The notes beneath the pieces are model-generated. The model was not told where the DNA came from. It ran no database searches and worked only from the letters and a program-made list of their open reading frames with translations. From Oscillospiraceae bacterium (lineage in GTDB: Bacteria; Bacillota; Clostridia; Oscillospirales; Acutalibacteraceae), in NCBI GenBank assembly GCA_015066625.1, contig SVOC01000013.1, positions 29,642 through 93,641 of the forward strand: a DNA stretch of 64,000 nucleotides, given 5' to 3'. The position numbers were made by a program, and so were the translations under genes. Shown in pieces: positions 31,634 through 40,959 of this stretch. Position 1 is the first letter of the stretch. The number at the start of each line of letters is the position of its first letter.

Positions 31634-32569
31634 TTACATGGGAAGGTATTCTTCAAAAATCAGCTTTCTGATTTCCGCAAGGTCGGGGACAAGTACTGCC
31701 ATTCCACGTATCATTTCATTTTTATATGTACCCTCTGCGGGGACAAGGTAGCTTTCTGTTTCAAGGCTTTGGAAGGAAGAGGCAAAGGTCAAGGCAAGTG
31801 ACATTATTTGGTCTTCAGTCATATCCGTTGCCATAAGGGGCAGAATTTCGCCGAAAAACATTGCAAGCTCCGTAAGCGAATATTCCTTTGCTTTTTCAAA
31901 AACCGCACCCATAATTTTTCTCTGCCTTGAGGTGCGCTGAAAATCACTGTCGATTTTTCGTATTCTGGCGTAGGTGAGTGCCTGCTCACCGCTGAGGTTA
32001 CAAAGTCCCTCGCTTGCGCCTACTATTTCCGCTTCCTCGGCGGTAAGCTCAATATCAACACCGCCGACGGTATCAATAATTTTTTCAAAGCCCTCAAAAT
32101 CCGATTCGAAGCAGCCGTCAACGGTTATGCCGAAATTCACTTCAAGGGTTTCTTTAAGCAGGTCAAAGCCGCCGTATGCATATGCCGCGTTAAGGCGGTT
32201 ATCCTCATAGCCGGGAATCTGAACATAAAGGTCGCGCAGGAATGAAATCATTTCCATTTTGTTTTTTTCGGGGTTAAAACTGCAAAGAATCATTGCGTCT
32301 GAACGCTGCCTGCCTTCACCCTCACGTCTGTCCTGACCGATAAGCAGAATGTTGATAAGCCCCGTGTTATCCGCAGGCTCATATTTTTCGCCGTTCCATA
32401 TAACATCTTCGGGGTCAAGTGTATTACCGTTAGTTACAGAGGTATTGTTATTCTGCGTTGCCGTGGTTGTTTTTTCGGCGGTTTTATCTGAAGTCTGACA
32501 GCCTGCAAAAGCTGCCGCAAGAAAAGCGGCAATCAGCACAAGGGCTGTTATTTTTAAAATCTTTTTCAT
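31634..32569 (-). CDS. LCP family protein with lipoprotein signal
   Basis: This 311-residue protein starts with a signal sequence ending in a lipobox (LAAAFAGC, Cys24), followed by a Thr/Asn-rich linker and an LCP domain: INILLIGQDRREGEGRQRSDAMIL, ISFLRDLYVQIPGYEDNRLNAAY and LTYARIRKIDSDFQRTSRQRK with the conserved arginines. Most LCP proteins have a transmembrane anchor. A lipid anchor as here is less common and would still place the domain outside the membrane for polymer transfer to peptidoglycan. ATG 32569 fits GGAG 8 nt upstream; GTG 32578 overlaps the previous stop and is an alternative. Confidence 0.87.
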   Translation of the reverse strand: MKKILKITALVLIAAFLAAAFAGCQTSDKTAEKTTTATQNNNTSVTNGNTLDPEDVIWNGEKYEPADNTGLINILLIGQDRREGEGRQRSDAMILCSFNPEKNKMEMISFLRDLYVQIPGYEDNRLNAAYAYGGFDLLKETLEVNFGITVDGCFESDFEGFEKIIDTVGGVDIELTAEEAEIVGASEGLCNLSGEQALTYARIRKIDSDFQRTSRQRKIMGAVFEKAKEYSLTELAMFFGEILPLMATDMTEDQIMSLALTFASSFQSLETESYLVPAEGTYKNEMIRGMAVLVPDLAEIRKLIFEEYLPM

Positions 32570-32574
32570 AGTTT

Positions 32575-33798
32575 TCACTCCATATCCTCGCCGAAAAGAT
32601 TAAGCCCCGAATAAATATCTATTCTTTCGGATGCTTCTTTTGCTACCTTACCCGGTCGGATTTTCGGGCGTTTGCCCATAATTGAACGGATTATATACCT
32701 TCCGCCAAAGAAAACCCACCCGAAGGGTAACAAAAATTTAAGCTTTCTTGTAATTTTCCAGTTGTTATATACAATGCTGTTGGCGGAGATGAAAAACTGC
32801 CTGAGCATGGAAACCTCTTTTTCGTTTTTGCTTGAAATAAGCAGGCTTTCGTGACTTCTGTCAGCGCTTTTCTGACCGAAATTACCGCCGATAATGATAT
32901 CGATAAGAATGTAATCCGCCAGCTTTTTATCTGTATCCCTCGCCCAAGCCATACCTGGAAGCCCCAGGTATTCGCCGGAAATAAAGGTAATTGTTTTGGC
33001 AAATTCCCAAAGACCGATATCCTTAAGCACCTTTTCAAACATTCTGAGGAATTGAGCTTCGCCTACGGTGCTCAGGTATACCGCCCAGTCGCACAGATGC
33101 CGCAGACCCAAGCCGTCACCCGTCAGGTGGTGGCACATATGAAGCAGAATTATCAGCCCGTGGTGGAAGGCTGAGGGCACGGTTATTTCACCAAGCTCCG
33201 TCTGCACCGTCTGTGCTTTTTCAAAAATATCCTTGAGATATTTTCTTACCTTTACGCCCGCCTTGCCTTTGGGTATGCCCGAAGGCTGAAAGTGCATTTC
33301 GCAGCGGCAGACCTTGCCCAGAAACACATCGTGAATATCGTGATTTTTGCCCGTTGCCTCATAGCCGTTTTCAACAAGAGCCTTGCTTGCAAGGTCAAAA
33401 TTATCCGTATCAACAAGAAAATCCACATCGCCCATTGAACGCATAAGAGGGTCAGGGTAATAAATTGCGGAGGCGAAGCCTTTGAGAATTATGCAGGGTA
33501 CACCTGCCTTTTTCATAATATTGCAGATATGAACGTGTTCAAAATCGATTTTTGCGTTATTTGCAAGGGTGTTGCTGAGCTTTTGCCGGATGTATCCGCA
33601 TTTTTCACTTTTAAGAATATTTTCGGTTGAGTTGTGAAATGCCATAAGTGAGACTGCCTGAGCATATGCCTCGCACCAGACCGCATTCAGGTTTTCCTCA
33701 TTAAGGTCAACCCTGCGCCCTGCGCCGAAAAGACCGTTGGCAAGAATATCCAACAGTGTTTTTTCATATTCTCTCAGTCCGGCATTTTTTATACCCAT
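32575..33798 (-). CDS. Nucleotidyltransferase family protein (PF14907-like)
   Basis: This 407-residue protein contains the motif ILKGFASAIYYPDPLMRSMGDVDFLVDTDNF, where the GDVDFLV aspartates form the metal-binding pair of the nucleotidyltransferase fold. EMHFQPSG and a His-rich GLIILLHMCHHLTGDGLGLRHLCDWA complete the pattern of the large uncharacterised family PF14907. These proteins commonly stand in exopolysaccharide or PqqD-containing gene sets; their substrate is not known. It sits 5 bp downstream of capF. The final 50 residues are basic and hydrophobic and may touch the membrane. Confidence 0.72.
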   Translation of the reverse strand: MGIKNAGLREYEKTLLDILANGLFGAGRRVDLNEENLNAVWCEAYAQAVSLMAFHNSTENILKSEKCGYIRQKLSNTLANNAKIDFEHVHICNIMKKAGVPCIILKGFASAIYYPDPLMRSMGDVDFLVDTDNFDLASKALVENGYEATGKNHDIHDVFLGKVCRCEMHFQPSGIPKGKAGVKVRKYLKDIFEKAQTVQTELGEITVPSAFHHGLIILLHMCHHLTGDGLGLRHLCDWAVYLSTVGEAQFLRMFEKVLKDIGLWEFAKTITFISGEYLGLPGMAWARDTDKKLADYILIDIIIGGNFGQKSADRSHESLLISSKNEKEVSMLRQFFISANSIVYNNWKITRKLKFLLPFGWVFFGGRYIIRSIMGKRPKIRPGKVAKEASERIDIYSGLNLFGEDME

Positions 33799-33803
33799 TA
33801 AAA

Positions 33804-34964
33804 TTACACCACTTCAAAAAAAGTATCGGGCTTATCGGGGTCAAACTGCTCATTTGCCCACATAAGCGTTACAAGATTTTCCTTTTCGGAAAGATTGATA
33901 ATATTGTGAGTAAAGCCCGGCAGCATATGCACCGCCTCGGGTCTGTCACCCGAAACGCGGAATTCAAGCACCTTATCAGTGCCGATTTCCCTTTGCTGAA
34001 TGAGTGCTGTACCCGAAACAACAATGAAGAATTCCCACTTTGTATTGTGCCAGTGCTGACCTTTTGTAATTCCGGGCTTGCTTACGTTAACGGAAAACTG
34101 ACCGCAGTTCACGGTCTTTAATATTTCGGTAAAACTGCCTCTGTCGTCGTAGTTCATTTTTAAAGGAATGCTTACCTTTTCTTCGGGAAGGTAGGAAAGG
34201 TAGGTCGAATAAAGCTTTTTCGCAAATGAGTTATAAGGGATTTCGGGCATAACAAGAGTTTCACTCTGTGCTTTAAAGCTTTCAAGAAGGTCAACAATTT
34301 CACCCAGGGTAACACTGTGAGTAATCCCGAAGGTACAGAAATTGCCGTTTTTTGTTTCTTTTCCTTCGAGTGCATTGAGCATTTCATCAACAAAATCGTC
34401 AATGTAAAGAAGTGAAAGCTCAACCGCAGGGTCGTTTACGGTTATGGGCAAATCCTTTGCAATGTTGTTGCAGAAGGTTGCAACGGCTGAATTGTAGTTG
34501 GGTCTGCACCACTTGCCGAAAAGGTTAGGCAGGCGGTAAACAAGCACCTTTGCGCCTGTTTCTCTGCCGTATTCAAAAAGCATATTTTCTGCTTCAAGCT
34601 TGCTTTTGCCGTATTCCGAGCCTGCAAACCTGCCTTCAAGGGCAGCCTGCACCGATGATGAGAGCATAACGGGAGCCTTGTTTGAGCAGGCTTTAAGTTC
34701 ATCAAGCACGGTGCCCAGAATACCGTAGTTGCCCGAAAATTCACTTGCATCCTTGGGTCTGTTTATGCCTGCAAGGTGGAATACAAAATCCGCCTTTTTG
34801 CAGTATTCACAAAGCTCTTCGGGGGTTGAGTCAATGTCATACTCAAAGATTTCGTCAATCTGAATCAGGTTTCTTGTTTTGTTTTTGCCCTCTTTTATGT
34901 TGCGCAGGTTTGCGGCAAGATTTCTGCCTGCAAAGCCCTTTGCGCCTGTAATAAGAATATTCAT
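33804..34964 (-). CDS. capF: Bifunctional reductase/epimerase CapF for UDP-L-FucNAc synthesis
   Basis: This 386-residue protein has an N-terminal SDR domain (MNILITGAKGFAGRNL; SSSVQAALEGRFAGSEYGKSK with the Tyr-Lys pair) and a C-terminal cupin (GSFTEILKTVNCGQFSVN, GITKGQHWHNTKWEFFIVVSG with metal-binding histidines). This SDR-cupin fusion is diagnostic of CapF/FnlB, which epimerises and reduces the 4-keto intermediate to UDP-N-acetyl-L-talosamine. With CapE and CapG next to it the cell can make UDP-N-acetyl-L-fucosamine. The ATG shares one base with the capG stop, so the longer frame reaching 34979 is not the start. Confidence 0.9.
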   Translation of the reverse strand: MNILITGAKGFAGRNLAANLRNIKEGKNKTRNLIQIDEIFEYDIDSTPEELCEYCKKADFVFHLAGINRPKDASEFSGNYGILGTVLDELKACSNKAPVMLSSSVQAALEGRFAGSEYGKSKLEAENMLFEYGRETGAKVLVYRLPNLFGKWCRPNYNSAVATFCNNIAKDLPITVNDPAVELSLLYIDDFVDEMLNALEGKETKNGNFCTFGITHSVTLGEIVDLLESFKAQSETLVMPEIPYNSFAKKLYSTYLSYLPEEKVSIPLKMNYDDRGSFTEILKTVNCGQFSVNVSKPGITKGQHWHNTKWEFFIVVSGTALIQQREIGTDKVLEFRVSGDRPEAVHMLPGFTHNIINLSEKENLVTLMWANEQFDPDKPDTFFEVV

Positions 34965-36133
34965 CAGAATTTTCTCCAAACCATTTTATTGACTATTCCC
35001 GTATAGCTCTGAATAAGCCTTACGATTTTATCGGAAACGTTTTTATCCGTATAATCGGGCACGGGAGTTGCAAATTTTTCGTTGCCCGTAAGCTCCACGG
35101 CGGTTTCAACCGCCTGAAGCAGACCCTTTTCGTCAATGCCTGCAAGTACGAAGCAGCCCTTGTCAAGTGCTTCGGGGCGCTCGGTTGAGGTTCTTATGCA
35201 CACTGCAGGGAAGGGCTTGCCGATGCTGAGATAAAAGCTGCTTTCTTCGGGGAGAGTGCCGCTGTCGGATACAACGGCAAAAGCACTCATCTGCAGACGG
35301 TTGTAGTCCGAAAAGCCCAGAGGCTCGTGCATAACAATTCTTTCATCAAGCACAATATCCGAATTCTCAAGCTTTTTTCTTGAACGGGGATGGCAGGAAT
35401 AAAGAATGGGCATATCGTATTTTTTCGCAAGCGCATTGAGAGCACCGAAAAGTGAACGGAAGTTTTTATCCGTATCAATATTCTCTTCTCTGTGTGCGGA
35501 GAGGAGAATATAATTTTTCTCTTCAAGACCAAGCTTTTCAAGAATGTCACTGCCCAGAATTTTATCAATATTGGCACCCAGCACCTCTGCCATGGGCGAA
35601 CCCGAAACATAGGTTCTCTCTTTGGGCAGACCGCATTCCGCAAGATAACGCCTTGCGTGCTCGGAGTATGCAATATTCACGTCGGAAATTATATCAACAA
35701 TTCTTCTGTTTGTTTCTTCGGGAAGGCACTCATCCTTGCAGCGGTTGCCTGCTTCCATATGGAAAATGGGGATATGAAGCCTTTTTGCGCCGATTGCGGA
35801 AAGACAGCTGTTTGTATCACCCAGAATAAGCAGTGCATCGGGCTTTGTTTCTTCCATAAGCTCATATGAGGCTGCAATGATGTTGCCCACCGTCTGACCC
35901 AGATTTTCACCTACGCAGTTAAGATAAACCTCGGGTGTATCAAGGCTCAGGTCCTCAAAGAAAATACCGTTGAGAGTGTAGTCATAATTCTGGCCGGTGT
36001 GAGCAAGAATGCAGTCGAAATGCTTGCGGCATTTCTTTATAACCTCTGAAAGACGGATAATTTCGGGTCTTGTGCCAACGATTATAAGAAGCTTCAGCTT
36101 ACCGTTATTTTTAAAGTTAATATTATATTTCAT
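34964..36133 (-). CDS. capG: UDP-N-acetylglucosamine 2-epimerase family protein CapG
   Basis: In this 389-residue protein, KLLIIVGTRPEIIRLSEVIKK opens the WecB fold, HTGQNYDYTLNGIFFEDL follows, and HMEAGNRCKDECLPEETNRRIVDIISD matches the UDP-binding/catalytic block. LSAHREENID and SDSGTLPEESS are conserved near the end. In the CapE-F-G set it performs the last step, C2 epimerisation of UDP-TalNAc to UDP-L-FucNAc. The AEGNRC-type variant and gene context separate it from housekeeping MnaA. The ATG at 36133 has AAGGTG 6 nt upstream. Confidence 0.88.
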   Translation of the reverse strand: MKYNINFKNNGKLKLLIIVGTRPEIIRLSEVIKKCRKHFDCILAHTGQNYDYTLNGIFFEDLSLDTPEVYLNCVGENLGQTVGNIIAASYELMEETKPDALLILGDTNSCLSAIGAKRLHIPIFHMEAGNRCKDECLPEETNRRIVDIISDVNIAYSEHARRYLAECGLPKERTYVSGSPMAEVLGANIDKILGSDILEKLGLEEKNYILLSAHREENIDTDKNFRSLFGALNALAKKYDMPILYSCHPRSRKKLENSDIVLDERIVMHEPLGFSDYNRLQMSAFAVVSDSGTLPEESSFYLSIGKPFPAVCIRTSTERPEALDKGCFVLAGIDEKGLLQAVETAVELTGNEKFATPVPDYTDKNVSDKIVRLIQSYTGIVNKMVWRKF

Positions 36134-36143
36134 AAAGTTCACC

Positions 36144-37190
36144 TTATGAGTTGAATTCTTCAAGTCTTTCTCTGATGTAGGGAAGCTCGAGAAGCTTTTC
36201 TTTTACTTCTTCAACATTCAGAAGCTTTGTGTTGTTGCTGTTGAATTCCGTAAGCTCTGCGCGCTTTACGTTACCGTCGGAGAAATATTTATCGTAGTTA
36301 AGGCTTCTGTTATCGGCGTGCACGCGGAAGAAATCACCCATATCCTCAGCTTTGGCGCATTCTTCGTTGGTGAGAAGAGTTTCATACATCTTTTCGCCGT
36401 GGCGGATGCCGATGATTTTGATATCCTCTTTCTTACCGCCGAAAAGCTCGCAGACTGCCTCAGCCTGAACCTGAATTGTGCAGGCAGGTGCCTTGCGCAC
36501 GAAAATATCGCCGCTTTCACATTCTTTGAATGCAAAAAGAACAAGGTCAACCGCTTCTTCAAGGGACATAATGAAGCGTGTCATATCGGGGTTTGTGATT
36601 GTGATGGGCTGACCGTTTTTAATCTGGTCAATCCACAGGGGAACAACAGAGCCGCGGCTGCAAAGAACATTACCGTAACGGGTGCAGCAGATTTTTGTTT
36701 TTTCCGGGTCAACATTCCTTGCCTTTGCGGTGGCAACTCTTTCTTCAAGAGCCTTTGTGATGCCCATAGCGTTGATGGGGTATGCAGCTTTGTCCGTTGA
36801 AAGGCAGATAACTGATTTTACACCTGCATCAACTGCGGCGGTGAGTACGTTATCCGTGCCGATAACATTGGTTTTAACCGCTTCCATAGGGAAGAATTCG
36901 CAGGAGGGAACCTGCTTTAAAGCTGCTGCGTGGAAAACATAGTCAACGCCTGCCATGGCACCGCGAAGGGAATCGATATTGCGCACATCGCCTATGTAGA
37001 ACTTGATTTTATCTGCAACCTCGGGCATCTTAGCCTGAAATTCGTGGCGCATATCATCCTGCTTTTTCTCGTCACGGGAGAAAACACGGATTTCTTTTAT
37101 ATCTGTTTCGAGAAAACGGTTGAGAACGGCGTTGCCGAATGAGCCTGTTCCGCCTGTTATAAGTAAGGTTTCACCTTTGAATTCATACAT
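36144..37190 (-). CDS. capE: UDP-GlcNAc 4,6-dehydratase/5-epimerase CapE
   Basis: In this 348-residue SDR, LITGGTGSFGNAVL binds NAD. FHAAALKQVPSCEFFPMEAVKTNVIGT and STDKAAYPINAMGITKALEER, with the Met-Lys pair in place of Tyr-Lys, are typical of the inverting UDP-GlcNAc dehydratases. It makes the first intermediate of UDP-L-FucNAc from UDP-GlcNAc. It lies directly before capG and capF, the usual companions. MYEFKGET at 37190 is the start (GGAG 11 nt upstream); it overlaps the end of the ABC ATPase gene by 8 bp. Confidence 0.9.
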   Translation of the reverse strand: MYEFKGETLLITGGTGSFGNAVLNRFLETDIKEIRVFSRDEKKQDDMRHEFQAKMPEVADKIKFYIGDVRNIDSLRGAMAGVDYVFHAAALKQVPSCEFFPMEAVKTNVIGTDNVLTAAVDAGVKSVICLSTDKAAYPINAMGITKALEERVATAKARNVDPEKTKICCTRYGNVLCSRGSVVPLWIDQIKNGQPITITNPDMTRFIMSLEEAVDLVLFAFKECESGDIFVRKAPACTIQVQAEAVCELFGGKKEDIKIIGIRHGEKMYETLLTNEECAKAEDMGDFFRVHADNRSLNYDKYFSDGNVKRAELTEFNSNNTKLLNVEEVKEKLLELPYIRERLEEFNS

Positions 37191-38463
37191 TTTTATCATC
37201 TCCGTTGATTTTTTCTATGCAGGGTAAAACAGCGTTGCCCCAATCCTTGAACCAGTGTTTTAATTTAAGGGATTTATCACTGTGCTCAACGGTGAAGCGA
37301 AGAGCAGTTGCACGGTCATAAAACATAATGCTTCCCGATTTATCTTCGTCATAAAGAATAATATCAACCGTATACTTGCCGGGAACAAGGTAGGATGTGT
37401 CAAAAGCAAATTCTGCGGAGTTCTCGCCTGTTTTCTGTTTGATTTCTCCGCCGAAAATAACGCCCACGGGAGTGGTATCTATGCCGTTGACAACCATCTT
37501 CATAAGCACTCTTTCGGTATCGTTTTCGCTTTTCCAGGTTATGCGGAAGGGGAAAACCTCACCATATTCGATGTTGCATGATTTGGATTCATACATATGA
37601 AGATTCTGAAGCAGATGTCTACGGTTGCATTTGGGGTGGCGTTTTGCGCCTGATGTATCAAAGAAGGTTGTGTTATCAAGGCTGTCATCCTGCATATAAA
37701 CCGCAATGGCTTCATCTGTTTCGCCTTCGAATACAACCTGACCGTGGGAAAGAACAACACATCTGTTGCAAAGGCTTTTTACCGTTGCCATATTATGGCT
37801 TACATAAAGAATTGTTCTGCCTTCTTCTTCCGCAACCTTTTTCATTCTGTCAATGCATTTATTCTGGAAGGCAACGTCGCCCACGGCAAGCACCTCGTCC
37901 ATAATCATAATTTCACTGTCAAGGTGTGATGCAACGGCAAAGGCAAGCTTTACCTTCATACCGCTTGAATATCTTTTAACGGGTGTGTCAATAAACTGAC
38001 CCACCTCAGAAAATTCAACGATTTCATTAAATTTGCGGTCAATCTCAGCCTTTGTCATGCCGAGGATTGCACCGTTGAGGTAAACATTCTCTCTGCCGGT
38101 AAGCTCAGGATGAAAGCCCGTGCCTACTTCAAGCATACTGGTAATTCTGCCGTTAAGGTAAATGTTGCCCTTTGTGGGTGCGGTAACACGGCAGATAAGC
38201 TTTAATATGGTGGATTTTCCTGCACCGTTTCTGCCGATGATACCGACAGTTTCGCCTTTTTTTATGTCAAAGGACAAATCGTTGAGTGCAAGAAAACGCT
38301 CGTTTTTGCCGTGCGCTTTTTCACCGATTTTCAGATTAGGGTCTTCCTTGTTAAAAAGCTTTGCAAGCTTTGACTGTATTTCACCTTTAAGGGTTGCACC
38401 GCCGATAGCACCAAGGCGGTATTCCTTTGAAACATTTTCAACTCTTATTGCCAATTCTTCCAT
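37183..38463 (-). CDS. wzt: Polysaccharide ABC exporter, ATP-binding subunit (Wzt-like)
   Basis: This 426-residue protein has Walker A IIGRNGAGKSTILKL, Q-loop region, signature RYSSGMKVKLAFAVAS, Walker B IMIMDEVLAVGD and the His-switch VSHN. A C-terminal beta-sandwich of about 170 residues (from DNTTFFDTSGAKR) resembles the glycan-binding Wzt domain that recognises chain ends in O9a-type export systems. Start at 38463 with AGGTG 6 nt upstream. It partners with the permease 8 bp upstream. The combination indicates export of a completed chain and not only of repeat units. Confidence 0.9.
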   Translation of the reverse strand: MEELAIRVENVSKEYRLGAIGGATLKGEIQSKLAKLFNKEDPNLKIGEKAHGKNERFLALNDLSFDIKKGETVGIIGRNGAGKSTILKLICRVTAPTKGNIYLNGRITSMLEVGTGFHPELTGRENVYLNGAILGMTKAEIDRKFNEIVEFSEVGQFIDTPVKRYSSGMKVKLAFAVASHLDSEIMIMDEVLAVGDVAFQNKCIDRMKKVAEEEGRTILYVSHNMATVKSLCNRCVVLSHGQVVFEGETDEAIAVYMQDDSLDNTTFFDTSGAKRHPKCNRRHLLQNLHMYESKSCNIEYGEVFPFRITWKSENDTERVLMKMVVNGIDTTPVGVIFGGEIKQKTGENSAEFAFDTSYLVPGKYTVDIILYDEDKSGSIMFYDRATALRFTVEHSDKSLKLKHWFKDWGNAVLPCIEKINGDDKNV

Positions 38464-38471
38464 ACCGCACC

Positions 38472-39332
38472 TCACACCGTATCCATAAAGGTTTTTTCGG
38501 ATTTGCTGAACATCAGCGCACCGATTAACGCCACAACAGCGGTTGTTACCCAGCTTATGCCGTAGAAAAGCCAGTCAACCTCGCCCGTGCCCAAAAAGCC
38601 GTAACGGAAAATGTTGATTGCGGGAGTTACGGGATTGAGCATATAGAAGCTGTATAATGTGCTTCCCGGAGCAAGCTGTGAACGGCTGAACATATCGTAG
38701 GCAACGGGGGAGCAGTATGACCACAGGGAAACACCGAAGCCCACAACCATTGCAAGGTCGCGATATTTTGTTGTAAGCGCCGAAATCATCATACCAAAGC
38801 CCATGCCCAGAATTGCCAGCTGAATCAGTACAAGAGGGAACATAAGAATAAGTATGTTGGGCTTGAGACCTGCATCGGTAATCAGGTAATATGCCATAAA
38901 ACAGAGCATAAATGCAAACTGGATAAAGAAGCCTATAAACTGTGAAATTGCCGTTGAAATGGGCATTACAAGGCGGGGAAAATAAACCTTGCCAAGTATT
39001 GCGGAGTTACCCGTGAAGGTATGGGAGGTTTCGGAAAGGCAGTTTGCAAAGAGAGTCCAGACGATTGTACCCGAAAGGTAGAATATGAAGTCGGGTACTC
39101 CCGATGCGCCCAGACCTGCAATGTTGCCGAAGAATACGGAGTAAACAACCGTTGTAAAAAACGGCTGAATAACCGCCCAGGCAGGGCCTAAAACAGTCTG
39201 CTTGTATTTTGCAACAAAGGTTCTTCGCACAAACAGGAATATAAGGTCCTTGCATTTTGAAAGACCTTTGATATCCATATTGAATGCACTGTTGTTTGAT
39301 TTGACAATAGTTGTCCAGTTTTGTTGTGTCAT
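38472..39332 (-). CDS. wzm: Polysaccharide ABC exporter, permease subunit (Wzm-like)
   Basis: This 286-residue ABC-2 type permease has about six membrane helices, for example VLGPAWAVIQPFFTTVVYSVFFG (coupling region plus TM), TIVWTLFANCLSE, ILILMFPLVLIQLAILGMGFGMMISAL and DWLFYGISWVTTAVVALIGALMF. The KYKQTVLGPAWAVIQP block near the N-terminus is the family signature. With the adjacent Wzt-like ATPase it forms the channel for undecaprenyl-linked polysaccharide. N-terminal residues 1-30 are cytoplasmic. Confidence 0.9.
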   Translation of the reverse strand: MTQQNWTTIVKSNNSAFNMDIKGLSKCKDLIFLFVRRTFVAKYKQTVLGPAWAVIQPFFTTVVYSVFFGNIAGLGASGVPDFIFYLSGTIVWTLFANCLSETSHTFTGNSAILGKVYFPRLVMPISTAISQFIGFFIQFAFMLCFMAYYLITDAGLKPNILILMFPLVLIQLAILGMGFGMMISALTTKYRDLAMVVGFGVSLWSYCSPVAYDMFSRSQLAPGSTLYSFYMLNPVTPAINIFRYGFLGTGEVDWLFYGISWVTTAVVALIGALMFSKSEKTFMDTV

Positions 39333-39348
39333 TTTTTCACCAACATAC

Positions 39349-39849
39349 TTAATTGTATTTTTTTATTGTCTTTGCAGGTACACCTGCAACAATTACTTTG
39401 CTTTCGGTAATATCTTTTGTCACAACCGCACCTGCACCGATAACAACATATTCACCTGTTATTTTCACACCGGGTAGTATGATTGCGTTCGCACCTACCC
39501 AACAATGATTTCCGATGTGAATGGGAGCATTATTTATGTGCGTTTTTATGCCGTTATTTATCCAGTTTTCAATATCATATCCCGTAGAAATAATTTTCGC
39601 ACCGTGGGAAAGAGTAACATCATCACCGATTGTGACACTGCTTCTGGCATTGATATAAACACCGGAGTTGATTTTGCAATCGTTACCCATTGAAAGAAAT
39701 TCAATACCTGTAATTTCAGGTGTACCAAAAAGCATAAGATTATCTCCGCAAGATGCAAGAGCGTTTCTGAATTGGTTTAATTCCTTAGTTTTTTTGTTTT
39801 TGATTTTCCTTTGACGGTACTTCCTGAAAAAGGTTTTAATTGCAGACAT
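39349..39849 (-). CDS. Hexapeptide-repeat O-acetyltransferase
   Basis: This 166-residue left-handed beta-helix acyltransferase has repeated hexapeptides (IEFLSMGNDCKINSGVYINA; VTIGDDVTLSHGAKI; PIHIGNHCWVGANAIILPGV; VVIGAGAVVTKDI) and the catalytic-type His in the NHCWVG region, ending VIVAGVPAKTIKKY. This is the maltose/galactoside O-acetyltransferase (WbbJ/LacA) layout. It most likely O-acetylates a sugar of the polymer or precursor. The basic N-terminus (RKYRQRKIKNKK) could bind the membrane. Acceptor unknown. Confidence 0.85.
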   Translation of the reverse strand: MSAIKTFFRKYRQRKIKNKKTKELNQFRNALASCGDNLMLFGTPEITGIEFLSMGNDCKINSGVYINARSSVTIGDDVTLSHGAKIISTGYDIENWINNGIKTHINNAPIHIGNHCWVGANAIILPGVKITGEYVVIGAGAVVTKDITESKVIVAGVPAKTIKKYN

Positions 39850-39861
39850 TGTGAAGTCTCC

Positions 39862-40959
39862 TTATTTCCCTCTGATTTTTTTGTAGATTGAAGTTTCGGT
39901 TAAGGTGTGGATTGCGGGGATTATATATTTCTTTCTGATTTCCTGCTTACGGCGGTATTTCTTCGTGAATGAAAGGATTCCTGCAGCATCCTTTTTGCAA
40001 ATAAGCTCATAATACTTTTGATAAAGGGGGCTGAGTTTCTCGGTTTCGATATGACCGTAAAATCTTTCGCATCTGGGGTCGTTCATTATTTCATCAATGA
40101 GCTTTATTCTTGTTTTTTTATCGTTGGGGCAAAGGGGTTTCATTTCATTTTCAATGCAGTCTGTCACAAAGAAGAATGCACGCAGATGCATTTGATTCAT
40201 AAGGTCAAGCTCTTTGAAATTTTCGGTATCCTTGTAGAGAATATCGATAAGATAGGTGTAGAGAGGCCACATATTCTTTGTATAACCTCTTGAGAGAGAG
40301 TCGTTAACAACTCTGTTATGGTAAAGAGGCTCGGCAATGTAATAGTAATTCTGTGCAGCAAGGGTTGCTTCGTAGGTAAGCTGCAAATCCTGACTTCTTC
40401 TCAGTCGGCGGTCAAACCTGATGCCGTTTTTATTGAGAGTTTCTGTTTTGTATATTCTCAGCCAGTTGCACCAGCGGATTGCTCTTTTTTCGCCGTGTTT
40501 ACCGATATAAGCAAGTGTTTTTGGGAGGATTTCCTTTTTCACAGCTTCTCTGTCATAGGGGCCGTCTGCCATTTCGGGAGTGAAAATATGGCCGTTTTCA
40601 TTTTCCTGACAGTTGCAGAATACTACATCGGAATTGTTGCTTTTTGCCGCATTATACATTTTTTCATACATTTCGGGTTTGAGCCAGTCATCCGCATCAA
40701 CAAAGCCTATGTATTCACCTTTGGCACGGAGCATACCGTCATCTCTGGCGGCGGCAAGACCTTCGTTTTCCTTGTAACAGTAGGTGATACGGCTGTCAGA
40801 AAGATATTTTTTGCAGATTTCGGCACTGCCGTCGGTTGAACCGTCGTCAATAAGAATTATTTCAATATCTTTAAGTGTCTGTGCAACGATGCTGTCAAGG
40901 CACTTTTCAAGATATTTTGCGGCATTATAAATGGGAACTATAACACTAATTTTAACCAT
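39862..40959 (-). CDS. GT2 family glycosyltransferase
   Basis: In this 365-residue protein, the N-terminal GT-A domain begins ISVIVPIYNAAKYLEKCLDS and has LIDDGSTDGSAEIC and VDADDWLKPEMYEKM (the DxD-type metal site DADD), both hallmarks of GT2. A helical C-terminal part (about 230-365) is usual for capsule transferases. It adds one sugar to the repeat unit at the inner membrane face. It starts inside the end of the preceding GT4 gene (8-bp overlap). Donor and acceptor cannot be read from sequence. Confidence 0.85.
   Translation of the reverse strand: MVKISVIVPIYNAAKYLEKCLDSIVAQTLKDIEIILIDDGSTDGSAEICKKYLSDSRITYCYKENEGLAAARDDGMLRAKGEYIGFVDADDWLKPEMYEKMYNAAKSNNSDVVFCNCQENENGHIFTPEMADGPYDREAVKKEILPKTLAYIGKHGEKRAIRWCNWLRIYKTETLNKNGIRFDRRLRRSQDLQLTYEATLAAQNYYYIAEPLYHNRVVNDSLSRGYTKNMWPLYTYLIDILYKDTENFKELDLMNQMHLRAFFFVTDCIENEMKPLCPNDKKTRIKLIDEIMNDPRCERFYGHIETEKLSPLYQKYYELICKKDAAGILSFTKKYRRKQEIRKKYIIPAIHTLTETSIYKKIRGK

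Noticed and set aside
33756..34121. Plus-strand ORF within capF and the nucleotidyltransferase genes
   Set aside because: It is antisense to well-supported genes on the minus strand, with no ribosome site.
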